Source: Ceratopteris richardii (lineage: Eukaryota > Streptophyta > Polypodiopsida > Polypodiales > Pteridaceae). Taken from it: a stretch of 64,000 nucleotides of DNA. The DNA lies in NCBI GenBank assembly GCA_020310875.1, contig CM035423.1, positions 141,597,723-141,661,722 on the forward strand, read 5' to 3'. Positions 35,349 through 46,053 of the stretch are shown piece after piece; within the stretch, counting starts at the first letter, position 1; each line of letters opens with the position of its first letter. Position numbers and translations under genes: made by a program. The notes under the pieces are model-generated. The model did not search any database. It was given only the letters and a program-made list of their open reading frames with translations, and was not told where the DNA came from.

Positions 35349-35446
35349 GGAATCACAAAGCCAAGTTCAAGCTTCAAGCAATCAAGGAGAAAGCTTTCAA
35401 CATTATCATGTGAGGGTAGCTTGAGACCACAAATGTCCAGGTGTAC
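35349..35446 (-). other. Exon-like block in J interior
   Basis: On the minus strand an acceptor-like TTTATGCATATTGCAG precedes a 98-bp open block that starts VHLDICGLKLPSHDN and ends GFVIP. A donor-like GTAAAAG follows. It looks like an internal exon, but I do not recognise the protein. See the related blocks at 36465-36711 and 37248-37379. Confidence 0.4.
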
Positions 35447-36464
35447 CTGCAATATGCATAAAAAAATCATACAATCATACAAGACATACTTCCATATTAC
35501 AAATCCTTAAGGTGATCAACCAGCTCATGCCTAAGGTGAATTCAATTGAGCACATGCCAACTCGTAAGTGTAGAATAGTGCCATAGATCCTCCAATGTTT
35601 TAATACGCCTCCGTTAAAGACGAGCATCGAAATGGTCCTGTGTTACAGGCACCGAGTCCTATGCTGTGGTTTCAAGTAGATATTCTTCACACAAACTTGA
35701 GGCCACACAAAGGAAGCTTGTCCTTCATATAGCACAAAGTCATTACCCGAAATTAAAGCCCATGTGGCAGTGTCATTTAGGTGTGAACTATTATCTTAGA
35801 GTTCTAATACTATGACAAAGAAAACATCAAGCCATGATACTTAAAGACCATAAAAAACCAGTCACCTTAGTACAACTTACCCAAGAAAAATTATGAAATA
35901 GCACACAATACTAACAGTCTGGCACGATCAATTTGGTTGAATAGGGGAATACATTTTAGGAGGCATTTTTTTGAAACCTAGGACCACTTCCAAGCCTATA
36001 CGCAAAAGATTACCAGACTTGCCATATCTTCCCAGTACCAATTGATCTTGAAGGTGGTGACAAACAATATCCTCCTAGCACATCCACAATCATGAAGATC
36101 TCTCTAGCAATCTGATGAATTGAGTTGGAGTTTATGGCAGCAACAACTTTAATTTGAGCTTCTGATGTTCCCTTTACCAGTGCGAGCAGCAACAAACATT
36201 AATGTTCTATTTAAGATATTAAGCAAAGTAATGGAGATCATATGGGCGGGAAAAAAGGTAGTAGCATCAAAAAAGAGGCCCTGCCCCAAACAGACATGCA
36301 TATTCTGTTCCTCATAACTCTCTTAAAGACCAGCACTGGATGAAAAACACACAACTTATACAACATGCTTCACGGCGATGAAGAAAAGCCTTAGAGTCCC
36401 ACAAAATAGATGGATAACCTTGCAAAAGTGCAACATCACATTGTCATAGCTATGAAAAGTAGGG
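35447..36464. other. J interior, unassigned
   Basis: No retroelement domain. A minus-strand frame at 36010-36195 (EAQIKVVAAINSNSIHQIAR is one part) has gene-like composition and may belong with the neighbouring exon-like blocks. Confidence 0.35.
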
Positions 36465-36711
36465 ATGGAACCAGTCCTCAAAACACATTTCCGAGAATGG
36501 TAACTATAAGCCAGGTCTCGAAGCATGGATTCCAGCTCTTTCTAAAAAATTTTGGGTCATAGAAGCCATACACTCTCTTGTTGTCTTTGTCGAGCATAGA
36601 GAGTTGGAGTGGAAAGATTGAAATAATGTCGAGCGAAGGTCCATGTTTAGGATTCAACAATGCTTCACCTCCCAACACTATGCCTTGTGCGGCCTGAAGA
36701 ATCCTGAGCAT
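36465..36711 (-). other. Exon-like block in J interior
   Basis: After a good acceptor-like sequence (TTTTTGTCTACAG) at 36712 the minus strand is open for about 80 codons, with phrases such as GIVLGGEALLNPKHGPSLD and DKDNKRVYGFYDPKFF. It is in phase with the upstream block at 37248-37379. The codon-like composition and splice site suggest a captured host-gene exon. Family not recognised. Confidence 0.45.
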
Positions 36712-37247
36712 CTGTAGACAAAAACCTTGTACACAGAAGTCCATAGCATGCAAGCCAATCCAAGAATGAAACATGGTGGGTGCTGAACAGTGTTTATAGA
36801 AGAGGGTGGGAAGCATAAGCTCAAGCCCAAGCCCTACGAAAGAGAAAAACGTAAAAGCATATGCCAAACGATGCAGCCAAATGAAGTCGGAGCTCTACAA
36901 GGATTCTCCATCAGCACAAAAACCACAAGCGTTAGAGAGCCCGGAGCTGGACAAACCAGAGCATAATGGAAAACTGACAAGGGAGTTTGAAAGGAGCTCA
37001 ACATCATCGTTCAGAGCTCAACGAAGAGCAATAATTTGACTTCACTCGAGAGCAGGTGGAAGTATGTATGCGCTAGTTGTGGAAGGAGTTTGGGGAGCCA
37101 AAGGCTCGTTGCTTACTATGACAAGAAGTGAGAAACAGAATCTGAGTAATCTGGCACAACTAGCGCATCCTTCATCAAGAGGTAGAACAAGAGGGGGAAC
37201 TCAAAACGAGCTCAAACCTACAAAAACTATGCAGAGATGACACTCAC

Positions 37248-37379
37248 CCCAAGCAGGAGATGCGAGAGGTTGCCATATGAGCAAGAAAGCAGGAGCAGAG
37301 GGAGCCCTTGGACATGACCACGAGCAGCAAAATGAATTGGACCTGGGGTCTCAGAGGAGCTCGCCTTCGCCATAGCCAT
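37248..37379 (-). other. First-exon-like block in J interior
   Basis: A minus-strand ATG at 37379 opens exactly 44 codons (MAMAKASSSETPGPIHFAAR at the start, ending SHLLLG). The block ends at a consensus donor (GGGGTGAGTG). The next phase-0 block is at 36465-36711. The inverted repeat begins 14 bp upstream of this ATG. Probably the 5' end of a gene carried inside J. Not identified. Confidence 0.45.
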
Positions 37380-37392
37380 GGAGCTTGATCCA

Positions 37393-37636
37393 AGAGCGTG
37401 AATGAGAGGAAATGGTGAGTGAATGAATAATACTCACCCAAATCATCTTGCACACGAATCCCAGGGAGTTAATGCTCCACCATATGCATCCATCTGACAA
37501 AGTGATGAAGAGATCGCTCTTCATCACTTTGTCAGATGGATGCATATGGTGGAGCATTAACTCCCTGGGATTCGTGTGCAAGATGATTTGGGTGAGTATT
37601 ATTCATTCACTCACCATTTCCTCTCATTCACGCTCT
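37393..37636. repeat. Perfect 120-bp inverted repeat
   Basis: Arms 37393-37512 and 37517-37636 are exact reverse complements by hand comparison, separated by only ATCG. Both strands therefore encode the same MHTNPRELMLHHMHPSDKVM frame, which is a by-product. The 3'-flanking AACAAAGTGATGAAGAG repeats the tip of the left arm, as expected if polymerase copied the nascent strand back and then realigned. The transcript would form a very long perfect hairpin. Confidence 0.95.
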
Positions 37637-37649
37637 AACAAAGTGATGA

Positions 37650-38021
37650 AGAGAAGGAATGTAGTCCCAGAAGCCTGGTTTAGTGGTTGAATCCCTCGCC
37701 TTTTGAGGCGGGGGCGTGGGTTCAACCCCCCTGTGCTGCGGGACACCTGCGCCTTCGGGCGTGATGTTGCCTTCGGGCTGTTTACGTGAGTCTTCGGGCG
37801 TGATGCTGCCTTCGGGCGTGATACTGCCTTCGGGCGTGATGCTGCCTTCGGGCGTGATGTTGTAAGTCCTTCCCGGTCTGAATCTAACCCCTGTTCTTGT
37901 GCGATAAGGGGGGTCCCATGGGTACTATGCCCTTCCTTGTATAGTTGTAATTTCAAAGTTAAAGTCCGGGGGAGTAGGCCTCGGCCGAACCTCCATTTAA
38001 AAAAAAAAAGAGAAGGAATGT
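37650..38021 (+). mobile_element. tRNA-derived SINE with UUCG-hairpin array
   Basis: The body (37663-38008) opens with a tRNA-like head. It has an A-box-like TGGTTTAGTGGTTGAATCC (37676-37694) and a B-box-like GGGTTCAACC (37718-37727), the internal RNA polymerase III promoter. It ends in about 11 A. A 13-bp direct repeat AGAGAAGGAATGT flanks it (37650-37662 and 38009-38021, sharing the last A of the tail), typical of LINE-mediated retroposition. Between head and tail, six copies of GCCTTCGGGC (one is GTCTTCGGGC) recur every 18-21 bp (37751-37853). Each can fold as a C(UUCG)G tetraloop hairpin. It is higher in GC than its surroundings. Confidence 0.88.
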
Positions 38022-38577
38022 CCGCCTACCTCAAAAACTTTATGCCCATTGAATTCACACACCCATGAAGTTAATGCTTTGAATTTTCTCCTCACTAAAT
38101 TGAGAGCGTTAAGATTTAACTAAGTTTTAGAGGGAAGGATATTGTGTAATTATTTCCCTCCAACGTATTTTCGGATGCCAACAAAATCTTTCTTTGCGTT
38201 TTACTTCAAAAATTGATTTGAGGGAGGGAAACCAAAAGTACCACCCATTCTTCAACTCAAGGAAACCACTAAAACAGAGATGATAGAGGTGGATAGTGAT
38301 TCCAAAGATGGATGTGAGTGTAGCTGTATATATGAGGGAGAGAGAGAGAGAGAAGGGGGTTAGGGGTGTTTTTGTGCAACAAACAAAAATGAATTGAAAT
38401 TACACTACTAAAAAGAAGAAATGGGATCTAATGGTCCAATGGAAGGGTGAATGTGCCATGCAAGAACTCAAATCCTACACAAATGAGCAAAAAAAATTGC
38501 AACACAATACTTTACCACATGTTCTTGAGCTCTCCAAGTGATCAAAGGCCAATCTCCCTGACAGCATCACCAAATAA
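38022..38577 (-). other. J interior next to the 5' LTR
   Basis: Non-coding, with a (GA)n run at 38336-38361. On the minus strand TTATTTGGTGATGCTGTC follows the LTR. TGG at +6 could begin a primer-binding site, but I cannot assign a tRNA. Confidence 0.4.
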
Positions 38578-39319
38578 TGTTGAAGTTGTAATAGTAGTCC
38601 CAAGACCCTCACCACCTTGCATGGAAGCAAGAAGGAAGGCTCAAGATTGACTCTCCTCTCATCCAACCCCACCGCCAACATGTTCAAGCCATTGGCCATC
38701 AGCCCCATGCTATGCCACATGCTTGAAAACATGGAGAGTAGGGAGTCAAGGATCCTAGTCCATGTGCAAAATAGAAGTAAAGCAACTACTCTACTCACAC
38801 AAAGGAGAGACATGCATAGGCACACACACACACACCTCACTCTCACACACTCACAAAGACACAATACAAGAGTGTAAATAGTCTTGGAGTAAAGGAGAGC
38901 ATTCTTCCATTCATAAGAGATATTACATGAGAGCACGTCGAACCAAAAGCTCCCCTCTTTACAAAAATGAGCCTCTATATATAGGCTAAGCACATTTCCC
39001 CATGTGCTTCTTTTGAAAAGTCAAAAAGGGAATATCTCTCTAACTAACATATCTTCTAGGAGATTCCAAGATCAATCTTGTAACAAACAAATCCCAATGA
39101 AGGGCATGTGTGGGATCTTTATGTGGGGAACTCCTAGATGAGCCAAAAAGGTGAGATATTTAAGAGTCTCCTACACTATGGCATAAGGAAATATTAAAAA
39201 GTGCTTTAGGAGAGTGTTCACATGTGACACTCTAAGTATATACAAAGAAGGTTATTCTCATGGTCTTGGGAGGGTTTCCATGCATAATTGAAGATGTGTG
39301 CATACCCTACAACCCAACA
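38578..39319 (-). repeat. 5' LTR of J (uninterrupted copy)
   Basis: A 742-bp LTR from TGTTGAAGTTGTAATAG to ACCCAACA on the plus strand. It is collinear with 25711-25851 plus 32208-32807. At 38714-38718 GCCAC occurs once, marking the intact equivalent of the chromovirus L insertion site. A TATATATAGG box lies near 38975. Confidence 0.92.
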
Positions 39320-39324
39320 ATAGA

Positions 39325-39670
39325 CCAACAACTCATCGCTCTCATGTCTTAGTGCCCTTCTTGTTGGCTAACTCCACAGTGTAGGCATACTCTAATTGCA
39401 TAGTGTCTAGATGTAATTGTCTGACAAGATGAGAACTAATGATGTTATATGTGGATCCGCTGTGAGAGAGGACTGTGATAGGCTATCTTGCCATGAATCC
39501 TCCCATAACAATGAGCTCCATAACTAGGAATTGGTAAGCTTTCTATGTCACTGGCAAAAGCACAACATCTCAAACATAAAGTACCTTCTTAGTGATTGTC
39601 ATGGCCATTATAGGAGATGAGATTGGAGATGAGGAATTTCCAAAGTCCTCATATGCATCACTACTTATCT
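39325..39670 (-). pseudogene. pol: Ty3 element K: protease remnant
   Basis: On the minus strand VLSHSGSTYNIISSHLVRQL (near 39415-39475) is a retropepsin active-site block whose catalytic Asp has become His (HSGST for DSGST). It is followed by YAYTVELANKKGTKT. Upstream sequence is full of stops. It is the protease half of K. Its RT half lies at 24050-25710, across element J. Confidence 0.7.
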
Positions 39671-39674
39671 ATGT

Positions 39675-41625
39675 GGGATAAAACACCAGTGTAGAGTGCC
39701 GTATACACCTCAACAGAATGGAGTCGCTAAACAAAAGAACAAGTCACTCATGGAGATGGCGAGGTGTATGGTCAAGAGTTAGGCTCTACCACATAGTTTC
39801 TAGCTTGAGGCTGTCATGTGTGTAGCATATGTACTGAACAGGTGTCCCACTAAAGCACTGCAGTCTATCACTCCATATGAGGCTTGGCATGAACGCAAGC
39901 CATCTGTTGCTCATGTGCGTGTTTTTGGTTGTTTGGCATATGCATTAGTGCCTGAACAACATCGCAGAAAATTGGATGATAAAGCAATAAAATGTATTTT
40001 TGTTGGGTACAATTCTGAAAGTAAAGGCTATCATCTGTATCATCCACAAACTAAATGCATTCTGGTTAGCCGTGATGTTTTTTTTGTGGAAGATGCTATT
40101 TAGCCATTGCTTTCATGTACTAAGGAGACATCTGTTAGCTCCAAAGACATGTATGATACTTTGCTGCCTCTTTTTATAGGTGGACAGTCTAGTGCTGATC
40201 CTAATGAGGCAACTTCTTAGCCTTTGCAAGTTTCATGTGATGATGCAGATAATTCCATTTGTGATGCAAATGTACATGATGCATTTATTGATGAGAGAGC
40301 TGATATTGAGCAGGCAAGAACTATTCCAAAATGGCTGGTGTAGACCTTGCGTGATAGCAAATTAGATGCACCTCTGTCATATCATACTCAATCAGGCTCT
40401 CATGGTGCCTCTTTTGCATCAGATTGCTATGCTATGGCTTCATCTAGTCTCTGTGATGAGAATGAGCCTGTTTCGTTTGATGAAGCACAAAATTTTAAAA
40501 ATTGGATGGCTGCTATGCAATCTGAATATGATGCAATAATGAAGAATGGTACATGGTCTTTATGTGACTTGCCTGCTAGCAAGAAGGCCATTGGCACTAA
40601 GTGGGTATACAAGATGAAGCGTAAACCTTATGGTACAATTGACATGTATAAGGCTAGGCTTGTTGCAAAGGGTTATGCATAGGAAAGAGGCGTTGATTTT
40701 GATGAGATCTTTGCACCTACATGCTGTATGACTACTGTTCGGAGCATCTGTGCACTTGCAGCTCATCATGGTTGGAATGTGTTGGACATTAAAACAACTT
40801 GCAACTCATCATTGTTGTAGCTCATCATGGTTGAATGTGTTGGACATTAAAACAACATTTCTGAATGGTGACTTGCATGAAGAAATGTATGTTTTTCAGC
40901 CCCATGGCTTTGTGTAGAAAGGGCATGAAAACCAGGTGTGCAAGTTAAAGAAGTCTTTATATGGTTTAAAGCAAGCACCACATGCATGGTATGAGAAGAT
41001 ACATGCCTATCTGATCGCACATGGTTTTGAGAACAGTCCAACTGAAAGCACCTTATATGTTAAGCGTGCTAGTGATGTGCTTCTGATCATTGTTGTCTAT
41101 GTTAATGACATGCTGCTCACTGGTCCTTCTGAGAAGCATATTGCTGATTTTAAGGCTGATTTGCATGCCTCATTTGAGATGTCTGATTTGGGGCATTTGC
41201 ATCACTATTTGGGCATTCAGTTTATGCAAGTTGATGGTGGAATGGCTTTGTGTCAAACGAAATATATTGACACATTATTGTATCGTTTTGGCCTTGAATA
41301 CTGTAAGCCTATTGCCACTCCTATGGAGACATGTTTATGATTGAGTCTTCATGATGCTAGAGATGCATTTGATGCTGTTCTCTATCAGCAGGCTGTTGGA
41401 TGCTTGATTTACTTATGCATTACTTGACTAGATATTTAGTTTGTTGTCTCACAGATGAGCAGGTTTATGCATTGCCCAGGAGTCAAGCATTGGCAGGCAG
41501 TTAAGCGCATCTTTTGCTATCTGTGTGGTACTCGGCTACTTGGGTTGTTTTATCCCAAGGGGGGATCACTACCGCCAGATTTGCATGCTTTTTCTGACTC
41601 TGATTGGGCTGGTTGCTACGAACAA
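39675..41625 (+). pseudogene. pol: Copia element M: integrase end, RT, RNase H
   Basis: A plus-strand Ty1-copia fragment truncated at both ends. The integrase end has YTPQQNGVAKQKNKSLMEMA and FGCLAYALVPEQHRRKLDDK with IKCIFVGYNSESKGYHLY (to 40100). A linker with TIPKWLV, stop, TLRDSKLDAP precedes RT. RT has GTKWVYKMKRKPYGT, KARLVAKGYA, GDLHEEMYVFQPHGF, LYGLKQAPHAWYEK and a catalytic motif VVYVNDMLLTG, where the first Asp is Asn. RNase H stops abruptly after DSDWAGCYE near 41625. A short tandem duplication disrupts RT at 40760-40856. It is the same family as element G. Confidence 0.92.
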
Positions 41626-41914
41626 CTATCATACATCTCCTATGGTGAGGTAAGTCTTCCACATGCATCACCGAAGAGACCTCGACATCTGGGTGTCTCC
41701 CAATTAAGAAAACCTCACCACGACCCTCTTTATCAATTGTAAAAGTCTTTATTCAAAAAATGTAACCGCTATATCAATGACCACATGGACGTACATAAGC
41801 AGTATCCACAAAAGCACACATGGTGTGTATGTGCTCAATATATGCAATAAAATGACACTAAAAGGTTGAATGCATAGCCCAAAAACTAGCCAACGACATT
41901 TGTAAGTGTTTGTC
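41626..41914. other. Junction sequence between M and E
   Basis: No recognisable domain. Element M stops inside RNase H on the left and element E begins inside Gag on the right, so this is breakpoint sequence of unknown origin. Confidence 0.4.
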
Positions 41915-43231
41915 GCCCTATCCACAACAGGGAAGATACCAGAACTAGAACCCACCACAAGAGTATACTAGGCCTCAACAAACCTACCAAACACAATATC
42001 AGGCCCAACATAGACCTCAACCAGTGCTAGCACAACAACCTCTTGCTCCAGCCAATGTGATCCCAGTAAAGTATGCAGCTGTAGAAGAGAACCTGAATAG
42101 AGCCATAGTGCCAGTAACACCATTGCTTTCAAAAAGTGACCCCAATGACCATAGCTTTGATTCTACCCATATTGATAGCCCCACACTTACTACATGCAGT
42201 CTCCTGAACATGGGAAGTCCTACTATAGTGAAGAACCGAGTGAACCAAGTTGGGATCCAGAGTATGCAAACATCATGTACACAAATCCCAACCCTAGACC
42301 TCAACCTAGACAAGTAAGAACCCCATTCCCTAGAGGACCATGCTACAGATGTCAAGGAGATCACCTCATTCGTGATTGCCCCATGCCTGCACCTACACAA
42401 CCCCAGTCAGTAACAATACAATGCTTTTGTCAAGCTTGTGAAAAGGAGCATCTCTTACGAGATTGCCCAAAGAACCCCAATAATATGCCAAAAATCACCC
42501 CTATCAATGTTATTGGGTTAGTAGTAGACTCTGCAGGAAGTGTGACTTCCACTGCACCAGTACAGGTAGTCACTAGAGCTAAGGCTTTGCGACAGAACCA
42601 AGGTTCAGGCCAAGAAAAGAGCGTCGAGATTAGTGAAACCGAGAGTGTAGCCAAGAAACGAACGAGAGCCTGGAAAGATAGCCAAGAGAGAATCAAAAGA
42701 CAATGGTCTAAGAAGATGAGCAAATTAGAAGAAAGCATAAGAGAAACAAAAGCCAAAATTGTTGAGCTCACCTCTCAAAGAAACTCTCACATACCACCAC
42801 CACCTTCATCCCAATCACCATTTAATCCACCATCTTTCAACCCACCTCAGACAATCCCACCAACCCCTATAGTAGGATCAGTCTTAGCTGACCCCACTCC
42901 TGAAGACATAGACATGATGCTTAAGGCATATCAGGCCAGAATCCAAGAAGGGCCAAATGTGACAGATCACGACAAGTGCTACCCTAGAGCTGATCTAGAG
43001 ATAGAAAGAACCAAGCTTTGTGCTAAAATGGTAGCATTGGCTCAGACCATACTTGAAGCCGATCGCCTCTTCAACTACTCTTGCTCAGCTAAGGCACAAT
43101 TGCACTTGGATGGACTGTTGGGGAAGTTGGAGAGCATAATTGCAAGATCTGATAAGGAAGCCATATCCCAAGAAAGAACCAAGGCAAGCGAAAGAAGAAG
43201 CATTCCCCCCCCAGGAAGCTTATGTGCCTAA
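41915..43231 (+). pseudogene. gag: Element E: Gag C-terminus with two zinc knuckles
   Basis: The Gag part begins with a Gln/Pro/Tyr-rich segment (RPQQTYQTQYQAQHRPQPVL). A frameshift occurs near 42185. Two zinc knuckles follow, CYRCQGDHLIRDC and CQACEKEHLLRDC (42345-42470). Both have three residues between the second Cys and the His instead of the usual four. After VTRAKALRQNQGSG comes a charged helical segment (KKRTRAWKDSQERIKRQWSK) and a Pro-rich linker. The frame breaks at a C8 run (43206-43213), a likely slippage indel relative to F. Confidence 0.87.
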
Positions 43232-44066
43232 TTCCACTGAACCAGACACATCTTCTTCTATGAATCGGTATTCACCAGAATTTCTATGAGAGATTCAGGA
43301 AGAGAAATGGGCTAAGGAAAGTGAAGTCCCTCCTCCCATTGAACTTGTGGATGACGCACACGATCAATTCCCACAAGACATTCCTTCTATTTACGGAGAG
43401 CAGGAGAGTACCCAATCTCAGGAGAGATTAGAATTTGAGTCTAATTCGTTACAAGAGCTACCCCAGTTCACAGGCCCATGGGAAGCTAAGTCCACGTGTA
43501 TGAGAGCACCCACAGTCATGGTAAGAAACGAAGACTCAGTCATACCTAGGAACACAGAGGTAGTGAAAAATACTAAAGTGCAGTGCAACCTCACCTTAGA
43601 AGAGCTACTCAAAGTTAGGCCAGAGCTATGGAAACATGTCGCCAATTAAGTGCCAGAAGTAGCGAAACCTTGTTCCCAGGTAGGATCCCATAGAACAGTG
43701 CCAGAAATACCCTTGGACAAAATAGGAGACATGAGTGAAGGAGAAGAGGGAAACACCTATCTTCCCATTACCCATCAAGGATACACAACCAAGGCAATTT
43801 TGGACTCAGGCGCAAGAGTTGCAATTGCTACCACTTCCCGATGCAAGCGTTGGGGCAAGCCAGCACTCAGGCCAACGAGAATGAAATTGCAGATGGCCGA
43901 AGGTCACATTGAGAGACCCTTAGGACTACTAGAAGGAATAACTCTCACTACACGTGGTGTAAAGTTTGAGCATACTTTTGCTATATGTGATTTTAGCAAA
44001 AATCATGCGTATGAGATGATTTTGGGAAGACCATTTATGCGGCAGTTACAAGTGGTATAGGATTGG
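43232..44066 (+). pseudogene. pol: Element E: first protease
   Basis: After the frameshift the spacer continues (HDQFPQDIPSIYGEQ and LQELPQFTGPWEAKS) to a TAA at 43647. The retropepsin follows: YLPITHQGYTTKAILDSGAR, where the active-site Asp codon is at 43803. Then come KLQMAEGHIERPLGLLEGI, EHTFAICDFSK and the closing EMILGRPFMRQLQVV. A TAG at 44058 replaces Gln or a similar residue before DWGTNS. This is the canonical protease, between Gag and RT. Confidence 0.9.
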
Positions 44067-44729
44067 GGAACCAATTCCTTCTACTTGCAACACTTAGGTG
44101 TCACGACCAAAGTTAATCTCAAGGATTACTCTCATAGAGATGTCCCTCCCATCCAATGGAACCCCATCCATAGAGCCAAAGATGATACTGAGTCGGTGCA
44201 TTCCATAGGATCAGGATCCTCATGGATGCATGAGGACACTCATTTATGGATGTGTAAAGTAGCAATAGAAGAAGAGAAGAGAGAAAAGGCCAGAGAGATA
44301 GGTGCGAAGGAAACCCATGAATCAATTCAAGATCCGGCCTATGCACTTGTAGTATTCCTTGACGAAGAATTCAAACCTCACGCCTGGGCAAAAATTTTAT
44401 CAACAATGGATGTAGCCATCAATGAAGAACAATGGACACCCCACTATGACGAGGATGGCTATGACATTTTAGTTTTCTCCATAGAGCCAATCATGGGAGA
44501 TTTGGTTCTTGAAGAATGCAAACCTAGCACTGATGCATTCGAGGATGCAAGTGACTACAATCTAGAGTCAATCATTATGGACTCACCATTTGCATCAGAT
44601 GAAGAATACTTCTATGAGGTAGAAGTTCACTCTGAGAGACATGAAGAGCTCACAAATGAGGTAAAGTTAACCATGCAAGTGACCACCAAGAGTGAAGGCA
44701 GGAAGAGGAAGAAGAAAGAAGTCACATAA
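44067..44729 (+). pseudogene. pol: Element E: PR-RT linker, acidic
   Basis: An open frame of 214 codons from 44085 covers HLGVTTKVNLKDYSHRDVPP, HEDTHLWMCKVA and a long acidic region. It ends with a Lys-rich KSEGRKRKKKEVT. The RT frame starts in the +1 frame and overlaps by 38 bp (44692-44729). This may be a simple indel or a frameshift site. F cannot decide it because its RT start is deleted. Confidence 0.75.
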
Positions 44730-46053
44730 GAAAGAAGAAGAATCCTTGTTTGAGGTCCCAAAAAACTTTAAAAAATATGAAATAGATGATAGGAGAGTCA
44801 TGATAAGAATGCCTAAACGTGATGCACAAGCAGGAGAGGCCTATGATAACAAGGAAACCACCAAGAAAATTTTTGTAGCCATAGAAGAAGGAGAAGAAAG
44901 ATGCACCTACATAGGACATGACCTGACGGAAGAAGAAAAGCAGGAGTTGATAGCCTTGCTAAGGGAGTATAGATATGTATTTGATTGGAGCTACAAGGAC
45001 TTAAAAGGCGTAGACCTTGACATATGCTCACACACAATTCCCATGACCTCAGATGCCAAACTGTCCAAGCAAAAGCCATACAGCTATAACGATAACTATG
45101 CTGCCAAGATCAAAGAAGAGATAGATCACTTAATTGAAGCTGGATTCATCTATGAAATTGAGCACACTGAGTGGGTATCTCCCATTGTAGTGGTGCCCAA
45201 AAAGAATGGAAAGTTACGTGTGTGCATCAACTTGAAGAAGGTTAATGCAGGCACCATTCAAGATAACTATCTGCTTCCTATCACTCAGCATCTATTAGAA
45301 AGAGTAGTAGGCAAGGAAGTGTACAACTTCCTTGATGGATTCTCGGGCTACAATCAAGTGGCCATAGCTCCAAAAGATCAACATAAGACAGCTTTTGCCA
45401 CAGAGTGGGGCATATTCGCCTTTAGGGTAATGCCATTTGGACTTACCAATGCGCCTTCCACCTTTCAGAGGTTGATGTGCCATGTGTTTAAGGAGTTCTT
45501 GAGAAAGAACTTAGAAGTCTATGTTGGTGATCTTTGTGCTCATTCCAACATTAGACAAACACATATACCTGAACTCAAGCAAATCTTTGACAAATGTAGA
45601 GAATATCAAGTCTGCTTGAACCCAGAAAAGTGTGTTTTCATGGTCAGGCAAGGCAAGATTCTAGGACACATAGTGTCAAAGAATGGTATATCCACGGATG
45701 AGGAGAAAGGAAAAGCTATAGCAGAGCTACCTAGGCCAAAGAATGTCAAGGAAGTACAAGCTTTCATGGGGCATTGTGGTTATTACCGACGGTGTATACA
45801 CATGTACACCATCATTGCAAAGCCTCTGTACGGACTTTTGACTAACTTTGAGTGGACTAATGAATGTGAAAATTCTTTCAACAAGCTCAAAAGAAGATTG
45901 TGTTCAACACCAATCTTGACCACACCAGATTGGAATAAGCCATTCCATGTGCATGTGGATGCGTCCAATTATGCCATTGGATGTGTGCTTGCACAACCTA
46001 TGGGTGTGAAGGTAATATGGATCTTCCAATTGCCTATGCTAGTAGACAATTGA
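44692..46053 (+). pseudogene. pol: Element E: reverse transcriptase
   Basis: A 453-codon open frame encodes a nearly complete Ty3 RT. Motifs are [78 protein letters not shown] and FQRLMCHVF. The catalytic motif LEVYVGDLCAHS shows Gly in place of the first Asp of the YVDD pair, predicting loss of activity. The connection has CLNPEKCVFMVRQGKILGHI and VKEVQAFMGHCGYYRRCIHM. The RNase H start (PFHVHVDASNYAIGCVLAQP) is still in frame, followed by a one-base frameshift near 46000. The FLDGFSGYNQ block groups it with element C, not with chromovirus L. Confidence 0.93.

Larger units (their letters stand above)
25711..39319 (-). mobile_element. LTR element J (LARD-like), split by chromovirus L
   Basis: Two LTR copies in minus orientation bound J. 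The 5' LTR is 38578-39319. The 3' LTR is 25711-25851 plus 32208-32807, split by element L. The internal region (32808-38577, ~5.8 kb) has no gag or pol, so J resembles a large non-autonomous derivative. A purine tract (CTAGGGGAGGAGAG on the minus strand) adjoins the 3' LTR at 32808. GTGGA (25706-25710) and ATAGA (39320-39324) flank the ends and differ by two transitions, a plausible aged target duplication. Gypsy K protease on one side and K RT on the other confirm an insertion. Confidence 0.78.

Noticed and set aside
37351-37690. Two oppositely oriented ORFs with the same N-terminus
   Set aside because: They arise from the perfect palindrome and are not two genes.
37671-37745. Possible tRNA gene
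   Set aside because: A and B boxes are present, but the anticodon loop and acceptor stem do not fold properly. The poly-A tail and flanking duplication show a SINE.
37751-37853. CRISPR-like short repeats
   Set aside because: Units are 10-bp hairpins every 18-21 bp inside a eukaryotic SINE, with no spacer diversity or cas genes.
38570-38725. 265-bp microhomology deletion in the J 5' LTR
   Set aside because: First suspected from the GCCAC repeats. The extra sequence in the other copy is the LTR of chromovirus L, so this copy is the uninterrupted state.
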